From positions 1 through 64,000 of the forward strand of contig JAJCXO010000257.1 in assembly GCA_029263395.1 (NCBI GenBank): a stretch of DNA of 64,000 nt, read 5' to 3'. This DNA is from Acidobacteriota bacterium. Lineage in GTDB: Bacteria; Acidobacteriota; Thermoanaerobaculia; Multivoradales; J023. Numbering within the stretch: the stretch's first letter is position 1; the number at the start of each line of letters is the position of its first letter. The translations under genes and the position numbers were made by a program. This document shows positions 15,479 through 23,289 of the stretch, in pieces. The notes beneath the pieces are model-generated. The model was not told the origin of the DNA. It was given only the letters and a program-made list of their open reading frames with translations, and did not search any database.

Positions 15479-16690
15479 ATGACGACACTGCCTATGGGCG
15501 CAAGCCCAGGGAAAGGGAGAGCCTTACCCATCGATCACCTCCGCGCCACCTTGATTCTGCTGGTCATCGCACACCATTCGGTACTGGCCTATGCGTCATA
15601 TGCTCCCGCGGTGGCGGCCGATTGGGGGGCGGCGCCCATGATCTGGCGCGCCTTTCCAATCGTCGACACCGTACGGGCGCCGGCCCTCGATCTGTTGGTG
15701 GCTTTCAATGACGCGGTGTTGATGGCGCTGTTGTTTTTCCTCGCCGGTCTTTTCACCTGGTCGGCCCTAACCAAAAAGGGTGCGGGTGGATTCCTCCGCG
15801 ATCGAGCTCGACGCCTCGGCCTACCCTTCATCATCTCCGCTGGTGTGCTGGCGCCGCTGGCCTACTATCCAGCCTACCTGCAACACGGCGGCGAGCCCGG
15901 CTTCGGACCTTACGCCGACGCCTGGCTCGGCCTCGCCGTGTGGCCAGCCGGACCGGCGTGGTTCCTGTGGGTGCTGCTCGCGTTCTCCGCCCTGACCGCC
16001 GCGAGCCATCGCCTCGCGCCGACCTGGGGAGAACGATTGGGCGAACGCCTCGGCCCGATCGGAGAAAAGCCCTGGACGTTCTTCGGCTTAATGGTGGCTG
16101 CTTCGGCATTGCTCTATGTGCCGATCGCTCAACTCGTCAACCCAATGATCTGGTTCGAGCTCGGCCCATTCACCGTCCAGACCGCCCGCATCTTGTTTTA
16201 TGCCCTCTACTTCGCAATTGGCATCGCGATCGGTGCCTATGGTGTCGACAAAGGACTCCTCGCACCCCGCGGTCGACTGGCCCGCCAGTGGTTCATCTGG
16301 CAGGGTATGGCGCCGGTTTGCCTGACGGTGCTGCTAGTCTGTGTCATCTCGTTGTTCATCCAGCTCGAAAAAGGCACCCTCCACCCCGCCCTACCGGTAG
16401 CCACCGGCTTCGCCTTCGTCTTGTCTTCCGCGGCGTCGAGCTTGATGATGCTGTCGCTCTTCGTCCGCTTCGGTCATTGGACCAGCGGCTGGTGGCGCAG
16501 TCTGGATCGCAACGCTTACGGCATCTACCTGGTGCACTACGTTTTCGTGAACTGGCTGCTGTTGGCTGCGCTTGAACTCGACTGGCCCGCCGGGCCCAAA
16601 GCGGCGGCCGTCTTCGTCGGTGCGGCGGGCCTCAGCTGGCTGACTTCAAGCTTGTTGCGTCGGATTCCGGGCGTGGCCCGGATGATTTGA
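15479..16690 (+). CDS. Membrane acyltransferase, acyltransferase family 3
   Basis: The 403-residue polytopic protein has about ten membrane helices. It opens with the family signature IDHLRATLILLVIAHHSVLAY, including the His in the first helix thought to be catalytic. RDRARRLGLPFIISAGVLAPLAY is the RxxR-type cytosolic loop. Near the end LDRNAYGIYLVHYVFVNWLLLAAL is the conserved last-helix segment. Relatives O-acylate sugars, glucans or other envelope molecules using acyl groups from the cytoplasm. The acceptor here is unknown. A 39-bp segment at 22040-22078 closely matches its 3' end. Confidence 0.82.
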   Translation: MTTLPMGASPGKGRALPIDHLRATLILLVIAHHSVLAYASYAPAVAADWGAAPMIWRAFPIVDTVRAPALDLLVAFNDAVLMALLFFLAGLFTWSALTKKGAGGFLRDRARRLGLPFIISAGVLAPLAYYPAYLQHGGEPGFGPYADAWLGLAVWPAGPAWFLWVLLAFSALTAASHRLAPTWGERLGERLGPIGEKPWTFFGLMVAASALLYVPIAQLVNPMIWFELGPFTVQTARILFYALYFAIGIAIGAYGVDKGLLAPRGRLARQWFIWQGMAPVCLTVLLVCVISLFIQLEKGTLHPALPVATGFAFVLSSAASSLMMLSLFVRFGHWTSGWWRSLDRNAYGIYLVHYVFVNWLLLAALELDWPAGPKAAAVFVGAAGLSWLTSSLLRRIPGVARMI

Positions 16691-16750
16691 TACCGAGGCT
16701 CCCGCCGTCCTCAACAGCGTCGCCAGCCGCTTCGCACTAGCCAACTCCGG

Positions 16751-16833
16751 GCGGCAAGCCTGCCGCTCGGGCCTGTCCGTGACTCACCGCGTAGCAGACT
16801 CGGCTACTCAGCGTAGATAACGAGCTGAGCCCC
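16751..16833. repeat. 83-bp duplicated segment, copy 1 (3' end of HicB-like ORF)
   Basis: This segment is closely similar to 17199-17281. Shared stretches include CCTGCCGCTCGGG and CAGACTCGGCTACTCAGC. It covers the last nine codons of the minus-strand ORF ending at 16804 and its 3' flank. Confidence 0.85.
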
Positions 16834-17094
16834 TTCGATTTCAGCAACGTAATCCTGAAAGTCGGGATCATCAGCCGACCGACCGGAGGTCTCGAGCCAG
16901 GGGTTGCCCTCCGATTCCATTGGGATATCGAGCTGTATCAACTTGGCTGACGCAAGCCATTTTCGTAGCGACCTGGTCAGCATACGCAAGGCCTCTGCTT
17001 CGGATTCGGCTTCGACTCTCAGCTCAGACTTGCCAAGCGGCTCGGCTGAATAAAGATTCTGGCCTCGAGGCTGGATGATCACAGGTACTTGCAT
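16804..17094 (-). CDS. HicB-like/antitoxin-type protein with a SymE-derived C-terminus (probable chimera)
   Basis: The ATG at 17094 follows a GGAG site; the longer frame lacks one. The 96-residue protein has a HicB-like beginning (MQVPVIIQPRGQNLYSAEPLGKSEL, then AESEAEALRMLTRSLRKWL) and a NPWLETSGRSADDPDFQDYVAEIE segment. Such segments occur in small antitoxin-like proteins paired with PIN toxins. Its last residues GAQLVIYAE match GEGQLVICAE of the SymE-like gene next door, and the DNA similarity continues into the 3' flank. The end therefore appears to have been replaced by a SymE 3' end through recombination. No cognate toxin is adjacent. Whether the chimera is functional is open. Confidence 0.55.
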   Translation of the reverse strand: MQVPVIIQPRGQNLYSAEPLGKSELRVEAESEAEALRMLTRSLRKWLASAKLIQLDIPMESEGNPWLETSGRSADDPDFQDYVAEIEGAQLVIYAE

Positions 17095-17198
17095 ATTGGC
17101 TCCAGAAAAATAGCCCTTGAGAGCATACCATGAGGCGTGGTCAGAGCCAGGTGAAGAGCGTGGCATCACGGCTTGCGAAAGGAGCCCACGGTCCCGAG

Positions 17199-17281
17199 CG
17201 ACAGGCCTGCCGCTCGGGTCTGTCTGTGACTCAATGCGTGGCAGACTCGGCTACTCAGCACAGATGACGAGCTGCCCCTCG
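17199..17281. repeat. 83-bp duplicated segment, copy 2 (3' end of SymE gene)
   Basis: This is the counterpart of 16751-16833. It includes the last ten codons of the SymE-like gene and its downstream flank. Because the encoded residues fit the SymE fold, this copy is probably the donor. Confidence 0.85.
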
Positions 17282-17682
17282 CCGACCTGGACTTGGACCT
17301 TCTGCCCCAACTCGAAGCCAGCGTTTCGCAACCATTTGCCGGATAGCCGCAGGTCCGGCACTCGAGTTTGGTGTTGGTAGCGTCCGCACACGGTCATGCG
17401 ACGCAGGTCCAGCGAGGCCGAGAGCCCTGATCCGTCAGATGGCGCGGGCGCGTCCTGTTCCAGGCGGGCGGCGGCTTCCTCCAACTGCGTCACCGCTTGG
17501 CGAAGACTGGCGATGGTCGCCCTCATGCTGGCGGCACCGGAAGCGCGTAGCCCCATCTCGGTGATGCACCAGCGACCCACTGGGGTGAAGGGGACAGCGT
17601 CGAGGGCGGTGATGTCGAGGGAGCTGGTGTCTACCGGAGCGGGGTCGAGGGGAGTGTTAGAGTCGAGGGTACGGTTGCGCAT
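17251..17682 (-). CDS. SymE family type I toxin-like protein
   Basis: The start at 17682 has an AAGGAG site. Residues about 93-143 form the SymE domain: RRMTVCGRYQHQTRVPDLRLSGKWLRNAGFELGQKVQVQVGEGQLVICAE-type layout, an AbrB-like swapped-hairpin fold. E. coli SymE is an SOS-induced RNA/nucleoid-associated toxin kept low by the antisense RNA SymR. The N-terminal half here is longer than in E. coli and contains a predicted helix (ASMRATIASLRQAVTQLEEAAARLE) of coiled-coil type. An antisense RNA over the 5' region is possible but cannot be confirmed by eye. No SOS box was recognised. Confidence 0.75.
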   Translation of the reverse strand: MRNRTLDSNTPLDPAPVDTSSLDITALDAVPFTPVGRWCITEMGLRASGAASMRATIASLRQAVTQLEEAAARLEQDAPAPSDGSGLSASLDLRRMTVCGRYQHQTRVPDLRLSGKWLRNAGFELGQKVQVQVGEGQLVICAE

Positions 17683-18423
17683 GGACTTGTACTCCTTGCG
17701 TGGTCGAGGGCGCGGTGGGGGTTGGCGCCCCCGTCGTGCCCGTTTTAAGGACGTGCGACCCGAAGCGTTCAGGCCGCGAGCGATTACGCTCTGTTACCGC
17801 TATTTTAGAGGGATCGAGGTTTGGTGGTCAACCTTGGCAGCTGCTGGAGCCGTCGTTGTCCCGTGGCTTCGGTTCGCCCGTGGCTCCAACCAGGGGATCG
17901 GCCCTCCAGCAAGCTGTCGTGGTAAACTCCGTGCGAGTTATACGGACCCATCGTTGTGCGAACGAACCAAAGCGCAGCATCGACTATGTTGGGATGACGA
18001 TTGTGTTCAGAGCTAGTTCCATCAGATCCAATCAGGGGAGCGATGCGTTTACACGGACGTCGCGTTGGTTGTGTTGGGAGTTCGCAGGGGCTCCACCACA
18101 AAGTTGATCGCATTATGTGGACCTGTGAAGTCGCAAATAACGTCGAGGCGAGGAAGTGGTAAGGCTGCTCGGAAGCTGCTCTTTGGGGCTGCAGGGTAAT
18201 TTGATGGCTACGGGAACGATTGTGTTACACGGACCCGTAGAATAAGTATTTGGCGTTGAACTGTACTGTTCGCCGGCATCTGACATGTCAGGCTCTTGAA
18301 ACGAAGGGGCGCGTCGTTGGACTGTAGTCGCATAACAGTGCGCCCCAGTGGATGCAACACCGCGGCGCGGTATTCCACCACTGTGAGCTTGATTGTTATG
18401 TGCTCGAAGAACGAAGAGCGGAA
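17683..18423. other. Gene-poor region between SymE and the IS3 element
   Basis: No ORF here has a recognisable product or ribosome site. The region is visibly more AT-rich than its surroundings. A motif close to TTAYACGGAC recurs near 17938, 18051 and 18225, and GACGATTGTGTT/AACGATTGTGTT appears twice (17998, 18210). It looks like eroded foreign DNA. Confidence 0.5.
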
Positions 18424-18505
18424 TGTGTCAATGACTTTGAGACACGTCGTCTCGACATTTAGTGCGCAATCTCGGTTCAGGATGGCTCAGAGCTGGGCGG
18501 CCTTC

Positions 18506-19591
18506 TTACCGGCAGAGGCCGCTGGAACCAGGCAACGCCCGTGGTTCCTCTTCGCGGCCGAGCAACTGCTCGGGGCCCGGAGTTTCAGGTAGTGAACGAA
18601 ATGGCTCTTCCTCCGGTTTCGGCGGATTGATCCATACTTCCTGGGGCAAGGTCCCGGTTTTGGGGACTCGGCCCTTGAAGCGTCTGGGATGATTCCCATA
18701 GGCCTCGAGAAGCGTCACCGATCTCCTCTCTAGGATTGCAGAGCCTCGCCCATAGTGGACATCCGCTGGGGTCAGCAGCGCCAAGTGCCCGTGGCGATGC
18801 TCGGTGTTGTACCATCGGATGAAACCGCCAATAAAGGCACCGGCATCCTGCAACGAACCGAAACGCTCGGGATAGCTCGGGTGGTATTTCAGCGTCTTGA
18901 ATTGAGACTCCGAATACGGATTGTCGTTGCTCGTGTACGGCCGGCTATGGGATTGGCTCACCCCAAGATTCGACAACAGGCGAGCCACCGACTTCGACTT
19001 CATGCTCGACCCGCGGTCGGCATGAAGCGTCAGTTGATCCTGATCGATACCCTGTTTCTTGAGCGACGCAGCGATCAATTCCTTAGCCAGCACAGCTTCT
19101 TCGCGATTCGCCACCAGCCAGCCGACGACGCACCGGCTGAACACATCCAGGATCAGATACAAGTAGTACCAGAAACCGTTCTCTGGCCCCTTGAGCTTCG
19201 TGATGTCCCAACTCCAAATTTCATTGGGACCCGTCGCCAGCAACTCGGGCTTCTCGTACTTCGGATGGCGAAGTTGGTTGCGGCGCTCCTTCACTTCACC
19301 GTGCGCTGCCAGCAGCCGATACATCGTACGCACCGAGCAGAGGTAGCGTCGGTCATCATCGAGCAACGTCGCCCACATCTGACGAGGCGAGCTGTCGACA
19401 AAGCGTGGCGAGTGCAACAGCTCCAGGACCGCCTTGCTCTCCTCAGGCCGCAGTTTCAACGGCGGCGTGCGCTCACATCGCACAGCCAAGGATGGCTGAA
19501 GGCCCCGGTAGTACGTCGCTCGGGACACACCAAGAGCCGCGCAAGCCGGCTGGACGCCGACTTGCTTGGCCAGAGACCGGGCCGCCATCAT
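18506..19591 (-). CDS. IS3-family transposase OrfB (DDE integrase core)
   Basis: The 361-residue protein has an HTH_21-like N-terminus (PRQMWATLLDDDRRYLCSVRTMYRLLAAHGEVKERR) and an rve catalytic core with D129 (WSWDITK), D192 (HADRGSSM) and E228 (DNPYSESQFKTLK). This is the intact DDE triad. It cuts and joins IS ends. Its ATG overlaps the orfA stop (ATGA), but the main product is probably made by frameshift fusion to OrfA. The C-terminal Pro/Glu-rich tail extends beyond the family core. Confidence 0.92.
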   Translation of the reverse strand: MMAARSLAKQVGVQPACAALGVSRATYYRGLQPSLAVRCERTPPLKLRPEESKAVLELLHSPRFVDSSPRQMWATLLDDDRRYLCSVRTMYRLLAAHGEVKERRNQLRHPKYEKPELLATGPNEIWSWDITKLKGPENGFWYYLYLILDVFSRCVVGWLVANREEAVLAKELIAASLKKQGIDQDQLTLHADRGSSMKSKSVARLLSNLGVSQSHSRPYTSNDNPYSESQFKTLKYHPSYPERFGSLQDAGAFIGGFIRWYNTEHRHGHLALLTPADVHYGRGSAILERRSVTLLEAYGNHPRRFKGRVPKTGTLPQEVWINPPKPEEEPFRSLPETPGPEQLLGREEEPRALPGSSGLCR

Positions 19592-20004
19592 GACCTCGTC
19601 TCCTCGTCGCTGCTCAGCAGCTGGGAAAGTTTTTTTTGGACCGCGATGATCGTCTCGGCTTGCTCCAGCTTCTTGCGCAGGCGAACCGTCTCTCGCTCCA
19701 ACTCTGCAATACGTTTAGCCTGAGGATCCACCGGACGGGCCTTGCGGCCACGCTTCTTCGGCTCCAGCGCCGACGCGGCTCCTGAGGCTCGCTGCTGGCG
19801 CCATTTCGACAGCAACGAGGAATACAGACCCTCGCGACGCAACAAGGCGCCTATCTCTCCGGGGGCCGAACAACGATCAGCAGCTTCCAGGATCCGCTTC
19901 TTGTACGCCGCCGAGTACTGGCGGCGGCGAGCTTTCGCTGGCACCTCCGGATCCGGATCCAACGCCGAGCGTGCAGCGCTCGACGCTTCAGGCACACGGC
20001 TCAT
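19588..20004 (-). CDS. IS3-family transposase OrfA (helix-turn-helix)
   Basis: The 138-residue protein holds the HTH_Tnp_1 domain (RRQYSAAYKKRILEAADRC ... LLRREGLYSSLLSKWRQQR). A leucine-zipper-like helix follows (RIAELERETVRLRKKLEQAETIIAVQKKLSQLL), as expected for IS3 OrfA, which binds the terminal repeats and multimerises. Its ATG overlaps the TGA of the upstream 111-residue ORF. A run of eight A residues near its end (19637-19630) is a likely -1 frameshift site. Confidence 0.9.
   Translation of the reverse strand: MSRVPEASSAARSALDPDPEVPAKARRRQYSAAYKKRILEAADRCSAPGEIGALLRREGLYSSLLSKWRQQRASGAASALEPKKRGRKARPVDPQAKRIAELERETVRLRKKLEQAETIIAVQKKLSQLLSSDEETRS
19630..19637 (-). other. Probable programmed -1 frameshift site (A8) in IS3 orfA
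   Basis: On the minus strand the codons are CAA AAA AAA CTT, giving an A-AAA-AAA slippery heptamer. Slipping back one base enters the orfB frame and reads ACT TTC CCA GCT with no stop before the orfB ATG at 19591. A fused OrfAB transposase, standard for IS3, would result. Confidence 0.75.
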
Positions 20005-20336
20005 GCTCCACCTCCATGCAGCTCGAAGAACTCTTCGCGCAACTCTTCCTCCGTGATCTCAGACACACGCAGCAGGTGGCTGATGGCCTCCTGGAGATAC
20101 TCGCGCTTCACCAACTCCACGATGCCGTGGATCTCCGCCAGCACCGTCCGTGGAACGCGCTCCTCACGCATTTTTCCGACATCGAACGGCAGACTCAACG
20201 AGTCCAAAACTTCGAACAGGCGGTGGTCTAGACGCTGAAGTTCCAAGGCGACGTCCAGAACCGCCAAGCGCGGCGAATGTAGCGGATTCAGCATATGTAG
20301 GACGGCCTCCAGAAGGCTGATCAAGAAGGATCTCAT
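20001..20336 (-). CDS. Unknown 111-residue ORF within the IS3 element
   Basis: The ATG at 20336 follows an AGGA site, whereas the longer frame to 20390 runs towards the terminal repeat. The product is a mostly helical, acidic protein (MRSFLISLLEAVLHMLNPLH at the start, SEITEEELREEFFELHGGGA at the end). It overlaps orfA by ATGA, so all three ORFs appear coupled. I recognise no family. Lying inside the terminal repeats, it is either an accessory transposition/regulatory factor or a captured gene. Repeated occurrence in other copies would separate these. Confidence 0.6.
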   Translation of the reverse strand: MRSFLISLLEAVLHMLNPLHSPRLAVLDVALELQRLDHRLFEVLDSLSLPFDVGKMREERVPRTVLAEIHGIVELVKREYLQEAISHLLRVSEITEEELREEFFELHGGGA

Positions 20337-20549
20337 CGATCGTTTCCTATTCTCCGCCCTCACTAATTTCAACGGCCTCGAGTGTCTCACCTACATTGGC
20401 ACAGAGGGGAGACCGAGACCCAACGATGACCATGATCTGCATGCACAGACCCGCAGGGTCTGTTCCCAAACGCAAAGGAACTCGGTTACCAGATCATCCC
20501 TGAAGCGGAGGTGGCCTGACATTCGTTACTGAGAAGGGTTGGGGAATGT

Positions 20550-20619
20550 GGATACCGCCTACCCAGGGTCGCGCTTCGCTTACCCTGAGCGTTCAATATA
20601 GAACGCCCTTGGCGTTCAA
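20550..20619. repeat. REP-like double palindrome
   Basis: CAGGGT...ACCCTG (20563-20586) and GAACGCC...GGCGTTC (20601-20617) are two adjacent hairpins in a 70-bp segment. Elements with CCCAGGGTCGCGCTTCGC-type sequence recur in many environmental genomes, often as remnants of REP/IS200-like families; that comparison is from memory. Confidence 0.6.
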
Positions 20620-20784
20620 GATCAAAACCATGCAGTAATTCGGAGATGAACGAACGGGTGCATTGCATGGCCATGCAGGGGACGTCGACGTCGTATCAAC
20701 CGTCTGTGGTGCCGACAACGACGTTGCCTTCGTCGAACATCTCGAGATGGCTGAAGGAGCACCCTTGATGGCTGGGCCGTCGTC

Positions 20785-20903
20785 GGGCGATCGATATGCC
20801 GAATCGAGTCGGCGTGATTCTGATCGGTTTCGGGTACCTACACATCGGCGGCCTCGGACTGTTCTTGTCGCTGAGACGGCGGTGATCAGCTGGCTCACGG
20901 CCA
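20785..20903. repeat. Dispersed repeat, copy 1
   Basis: Similar to 21932-22037. Shared blocks are ATTCTGATCGGTT, CTACACATCGGCGGC and TCGGACTGTT, ending in CTCACGGCCA. The segment has no coding capacity and probably marks an old mobile element boundary. Confidence 0.75.
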
Positions 20904-21092
20904 GGCCGCTGGACTAGCTCTGGACTAGCCCTGCCAGGCACCTATTTTGGGGCACACCGGGACTAGCCGTGCTAGGCACTTATTTCGGTGGTTCTCCAGG
21001 GGCAACACCGGCCAACTTCTCCCGAGACCTGACCACTGTCGCCAACACTATCGCGGTCACGGCTCGACGACTACTTGGATCGTCGCTCTGGT

Positions 21093-21275
21093 TCAGGCGG
21101 AACGCCTGGATGGCAGGTTCTCGGCCTTTCTTGGCTCAGGATCAACAAGTTCCCGGTTGCCGCACTTCTCCTTCTTGCGGAGGTCTCCAGCGATCGCATG
21201 CAAGTCATAATCGAAACGCTTCGAGTAGGCATCCCGAATTGCTCGAACTTCCTCAACAACTGGATCGCGCCACAT
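21093..21275 (-). CDS. Probable antitoxin partner of VapC (60 residues)
   Basis: The ATG lies two bases after the VapC stop. The product starts MWRDPVVEEVRAIRDAY and continues with FDYDLHAIAGDLRKKEK, a pattern I recall in small partners encoded immediately downstream of this VapC type. The usual VapBC order is antitoxin first, so this is the reversed arrangement. It presumably neutralises the PIN toxin and may bind the operator. The last 15 residues (PEPRKAENLPSRRSA) are low-complexity and may be a shifted or extended end. Confidence 0.6.
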   Translation of the reverse strand: MWRDPVVEEVRAIRDAYSKRFDYDLHAIAGDLRKKEKCGNRELVDPEPRKAENLPSRRSA

Positions 21276-21277
21276 AA

Positions 21278-21748
21278 CTATGCCTCCATTAACTCTACCG
21301 GTGTACAAATCACTGGCGGCTCGTAGCCACCGGTTCGACACACCGTCTCGATTCTGTGCCGTATTGCTGCGTTGGCAATGTGCTTACAATTCCACGTCAG
21401 CAGGTAGTCCACGCCGCCGACAACCGCAGTGGCTATGTGAAGAGCGTCCGCTGCCGCCTTGTCCGGTAACGGCACCCCTGCAACCAAGTGGCCGGCCAGT
21501 TCGATCGCCTCCTCAGAGATCCTCAGAATGGGTACGCCCTCCATGGTTTCCAGACGCTCCTTCGCAGCCTGTTGATCGCCACCGCTAGCCTCTTCGATCA
21601 CCAACTGCGAGACAAGGAGATCGAAACGGTCGCGCATTCCCCACCATTCTCTGGTGATCTGCTGCTGGGCTGCCTTGATGAGGTCACGGCTTGGCCGGGC
21701 GGTAAGGTAGCTCGGAATCGTCGTTTCGATGTAGACCTTGAACTTCAT
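21278..21748 (-). CDS. VapC-type PIN-domain toxin
   Basis: The 156-residue protein starts at 21748 with MKFKVYIETTIPSYLTARPSRD, the typical start of this VapC subgroup, in which Glu replaces the first Asp. Other acidic residues likely to bind Mg are E52/E53 and D101 in AADALHIA, with TWNCKH near the end. PIN toxins cleave RNA, commonly tRNA or rRNA. The longer upstream frame has no similarity and was dropped. The cognate antitoxin follows two bases later. Confidence 0.82.
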   Translation of the reverse strand: MKFKVYIETTIPSYLTARPSRDLIKAAQQQITREWWGMRDRFDLLVSQLVIEEASGGDQQAAKERLETMEGVPILRISEEAIELAGHLVAGVPLPDKAAADALHIATAVVGGVDYLLTWNCKHIANAAIRHRIETVCRTGGYEPPVICTPVELMEA

Positions 21749-21931
21749 GGCGTTGGTCTCGACGCCAGCCGAGCGCCGATGACCTAAAGATATGATAGCG
21801 CACCATCGGGCGTCACAAGACCATCCTCCCGCGCGGCTGCCGGCGATAGAGGGTCTCAATACCGCAGTCGGCTCAGCGGTCGACCCGGCACTCTCGAGCC
21901 CGTTACCTTAGCGGCACCAGTCGCGAGTGTT

Positions 21932-22037
21932 GGGCAATCGGTATCCGAATCGATCGGTGCGATTCTGATCGGTTCCGGGTATCTACACATCGGCGGCTTC
22001 GGACTGTTTTATCAAAACTGCAGCTGACTCACGGCCA
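21932..22037. repeat. Dispersed repeat, copy 2
   Basis: Counterpart of 20785-20903, with the same order of conserved blocks but about 13 bp shorter. Flanked on its right by a fragment resembling the acyltransferase 3' end. Confidence 0.75.
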
Positions 22038-22039
22038 TT

Positions 22040-22078
22040 CTGCTGCGTCGGAATTCCGGGGCGGCCCGGATCGTTTGA
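22040..22078 (+). pseudogene. Remnant of an acyltransferase-3 gene 3' end
   Basis: The 39 bases closely match 16651-16690, the last codons of the membrane acyltransferase. They share TGCGTCGG, ATTCCGGG, GGCCCGGAT and the final TTTGA. An added base after GCGTCGG breaks the frame. Nothing of the rest of the gene remains. Confidence 0.55.
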
Positions 22079-22087
22079 TGACAACCG

Positions 22088-23284
22088 CTACAACACCGAC
22101 CAGCTGTAGACCATCACGCCTCGCCTGCGCACGTTTTGATCTCCGCCATAAACCAAGGCGGCGGGAGCCGCTGGATCACCCATGAGCCCTCGCCAGTGGT
22201 CGAGCCCTTTGAAGAAGTCTTTCGCGATCGTCTGCCCAGATTTGATCTCGACCGCCACAAGATCTTGGCCGTCTTCGATCACCACATCCACTTCATGGCC
22301 CGCTGAATCGCGCCAGAAAAAGAGGTCCGGTTCCTCCCCGCGATGGGTTGCGTTCTTGATCAACTCGGACACCACCAGACTCTCGAAGATACCTCCACGC
22401 AACCCGTGATGCCTCAGATCTTCGGGCGTCCGGATGCGCAACAGGTAACACAGCAGGCCGGTGTCGAAAAAGTACAGCTTGGGGGATTTGATCAGCCGCT
22501 TGTTGAAGTTGCGATGGTGAGGTTGCAGCAGCTTGACTAGAAAACTAGTCTCGAGAATCGACACCCAACGCCGAGCCGTGGCGTGGGTAATGCCGCAATC
22601 ATTGCCAACGGAGGACAGGTTTAACAATTGACCGTTGCGGCCGGCACACAGCCGGACGAAACGACCGAAAGCCACCAAGTCACCCACGTTGGTCACTTCG
22701 CGCACGTCCCGTTCGACGTAAGTATGGAAGTAGTCCCGCAGCCAACGGCCGGGATCGAGGCCTTTGTCATGGATCCGAGGATAGAAACCACGGAACATCG
22801 CGGTCATGAGATCCTCTTCGGTACCCTTGCGGTCTCCGGGCAACTCGCGACCGATCGAAGCCTGCGACAGCGACTCGCGTCCGGCCAGCTCGCTCAGGGA
22901 CAGTGGCAACAAATACAAAATCGCACAGCGACCGGCCAAGGATTGGCTGATCGAGCGCAGTAGGAGGAAGTTCTGCGAGCCGATGAGGATGAAACGCCCG
23001 GGTGTGTCGTCTTCGTCGACCGAGGTCTGGATGTAGGAGAACAGATCCGGAACCCGTTGGGCTTCGTCGAGAATCGCCGCGCCAGCAAATTGATCCAGGA
23101 AACCTCGCGGATCCTCGAGGGCAAAGGCCCGCTGATCGGGATCTTCCAACGAGACATAGTTGTGGTCAGGAAAAGCCGCTCGGACCAACGTCGTTTTGCC
23201 CGACTGGCGCGGGCCGGTGAGGGTGACGACCGGATATTGGCTGGCGGCCTGTTCGAGAGCCGGCTGGAGGTGACGTTGGATCAT
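22088..23284 (-). CDS. AAA-type ATPase with DUF4143 domain
   Basis: The 398-residue protein (ATG 23284; a TTG 12 bp upstream is the alternative) has an AAA_14 domain with Walker A GPRQSGKTT (K30) and Walker B AAILDEAQR. It then has the DUF4143 C-terminal domain with LYFFDTGLLCYLLRI, GGIFESLVVSELIKN and FFWRDSAGHEVDVVIEDG...AVEIKSG, a PD-(D/E)XK nuclease-like segment. These proteins are common in genomic islands and are suspected to act in toxin-antitoxin-like or defence functions, but none is firmly assigned. A near-perfect 35-bp palindrome overlaps its start region. Confidence 0.85.
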   Translation of the reverse strand: MIQRHLQPALEQAASQYPVVTLTGPRQSGKTTLVRAAFPDHNYVSLEDPDQRAFALEDPRGFLDQFAGAAILDEAQRVPDLFSYIQTSVDEDDTPGRFILIGSQNFLLLRSISQSLAGRCAILYLLPLSLSELAGRESLSQASIGRELPGDRKGTEEDLMTAMFRGFYPRIHDKGLDPGRWLRDYFHTYVERDVREVTNVGDLVAFGRFVRLCAGRNGQLLNLSSVGNDCGITHATARRWVSILETSFLVKLLQPHHRNFNKRLIKSPKLYFFDTGLLCYLLRIRTPEDLRHHGLRGGIFESLVVSELIKNATHRGEEPDLFFWRDSAGHEVDVVIEDGQDLVAVEIKSGQTIAKDFFKGLDHWRGLMGDPAAPAALVYGGDQNVRRRGVMVYSWSVL

Positions 23285-23289
23285 GGGGT

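Larger units (their letters stand above)
18424..20403 (-). mobile_element. IS3-family insertion sequence, 1,980 bp, three ORFs
   Basis: The ends are imperfect 22-bp terminal inverted repeats at 18424-18445 and 20382-20403. They share TGTG, CAATG and TGAGACAC and match at 17 of 22 positions. Reading on the minus strand the element carries an unknown 111-residue ORF, orfA and orfB. IS3 members are usually 1.2-1.6 kb with only orfA/orfB, so this one is large. No convincing 3-4 bp target duplication is seen (GAA left, GAG right), which could mean an old insertion or slightly misplaced ends. Confidence 0.85.
20404..21092. other. Gene-free region with repeat debris
   Basis: No supported gene lies in this 689-bp stretch. 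It contains a REP-like palindromic element (20550-20619), one copy of a dispersed repeat (20785-20903), and a doubled GGACTAGCCNTGCYAGGCAC motif around 20923-20942 and 20961-20980. Open frames here are short and look like eroded repeat sequence. Confidence 0.6.
21749..22087. other. Intergenic debris between VapC and DUF4143 gene
   Basis: This 339-bp gap holds the promoter region of vapC, including an inverted repeat CCGATG (21777-21782) / CATCGG (21804-21809). It also holds the second copy of the dispersed repeat (21932-22037) and a remnant of an acyltransferase 3' end (22040-22078). Confidence 0.55.

Noticed and set aside
17396-18107. ORFs in the AT-rich gap near SymE
   Set aside because: They overlap SymE on the other strand or lack a ribosome site, and show no recognisable domain.
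20663-20917. Short ORF ending in ISWLTARPLD, resembling the acyltransferase end
   Set aside because: The similarity is limited to a few residues and part of the DNA belongs to a dispersed repeat, so I do not call it a gene.
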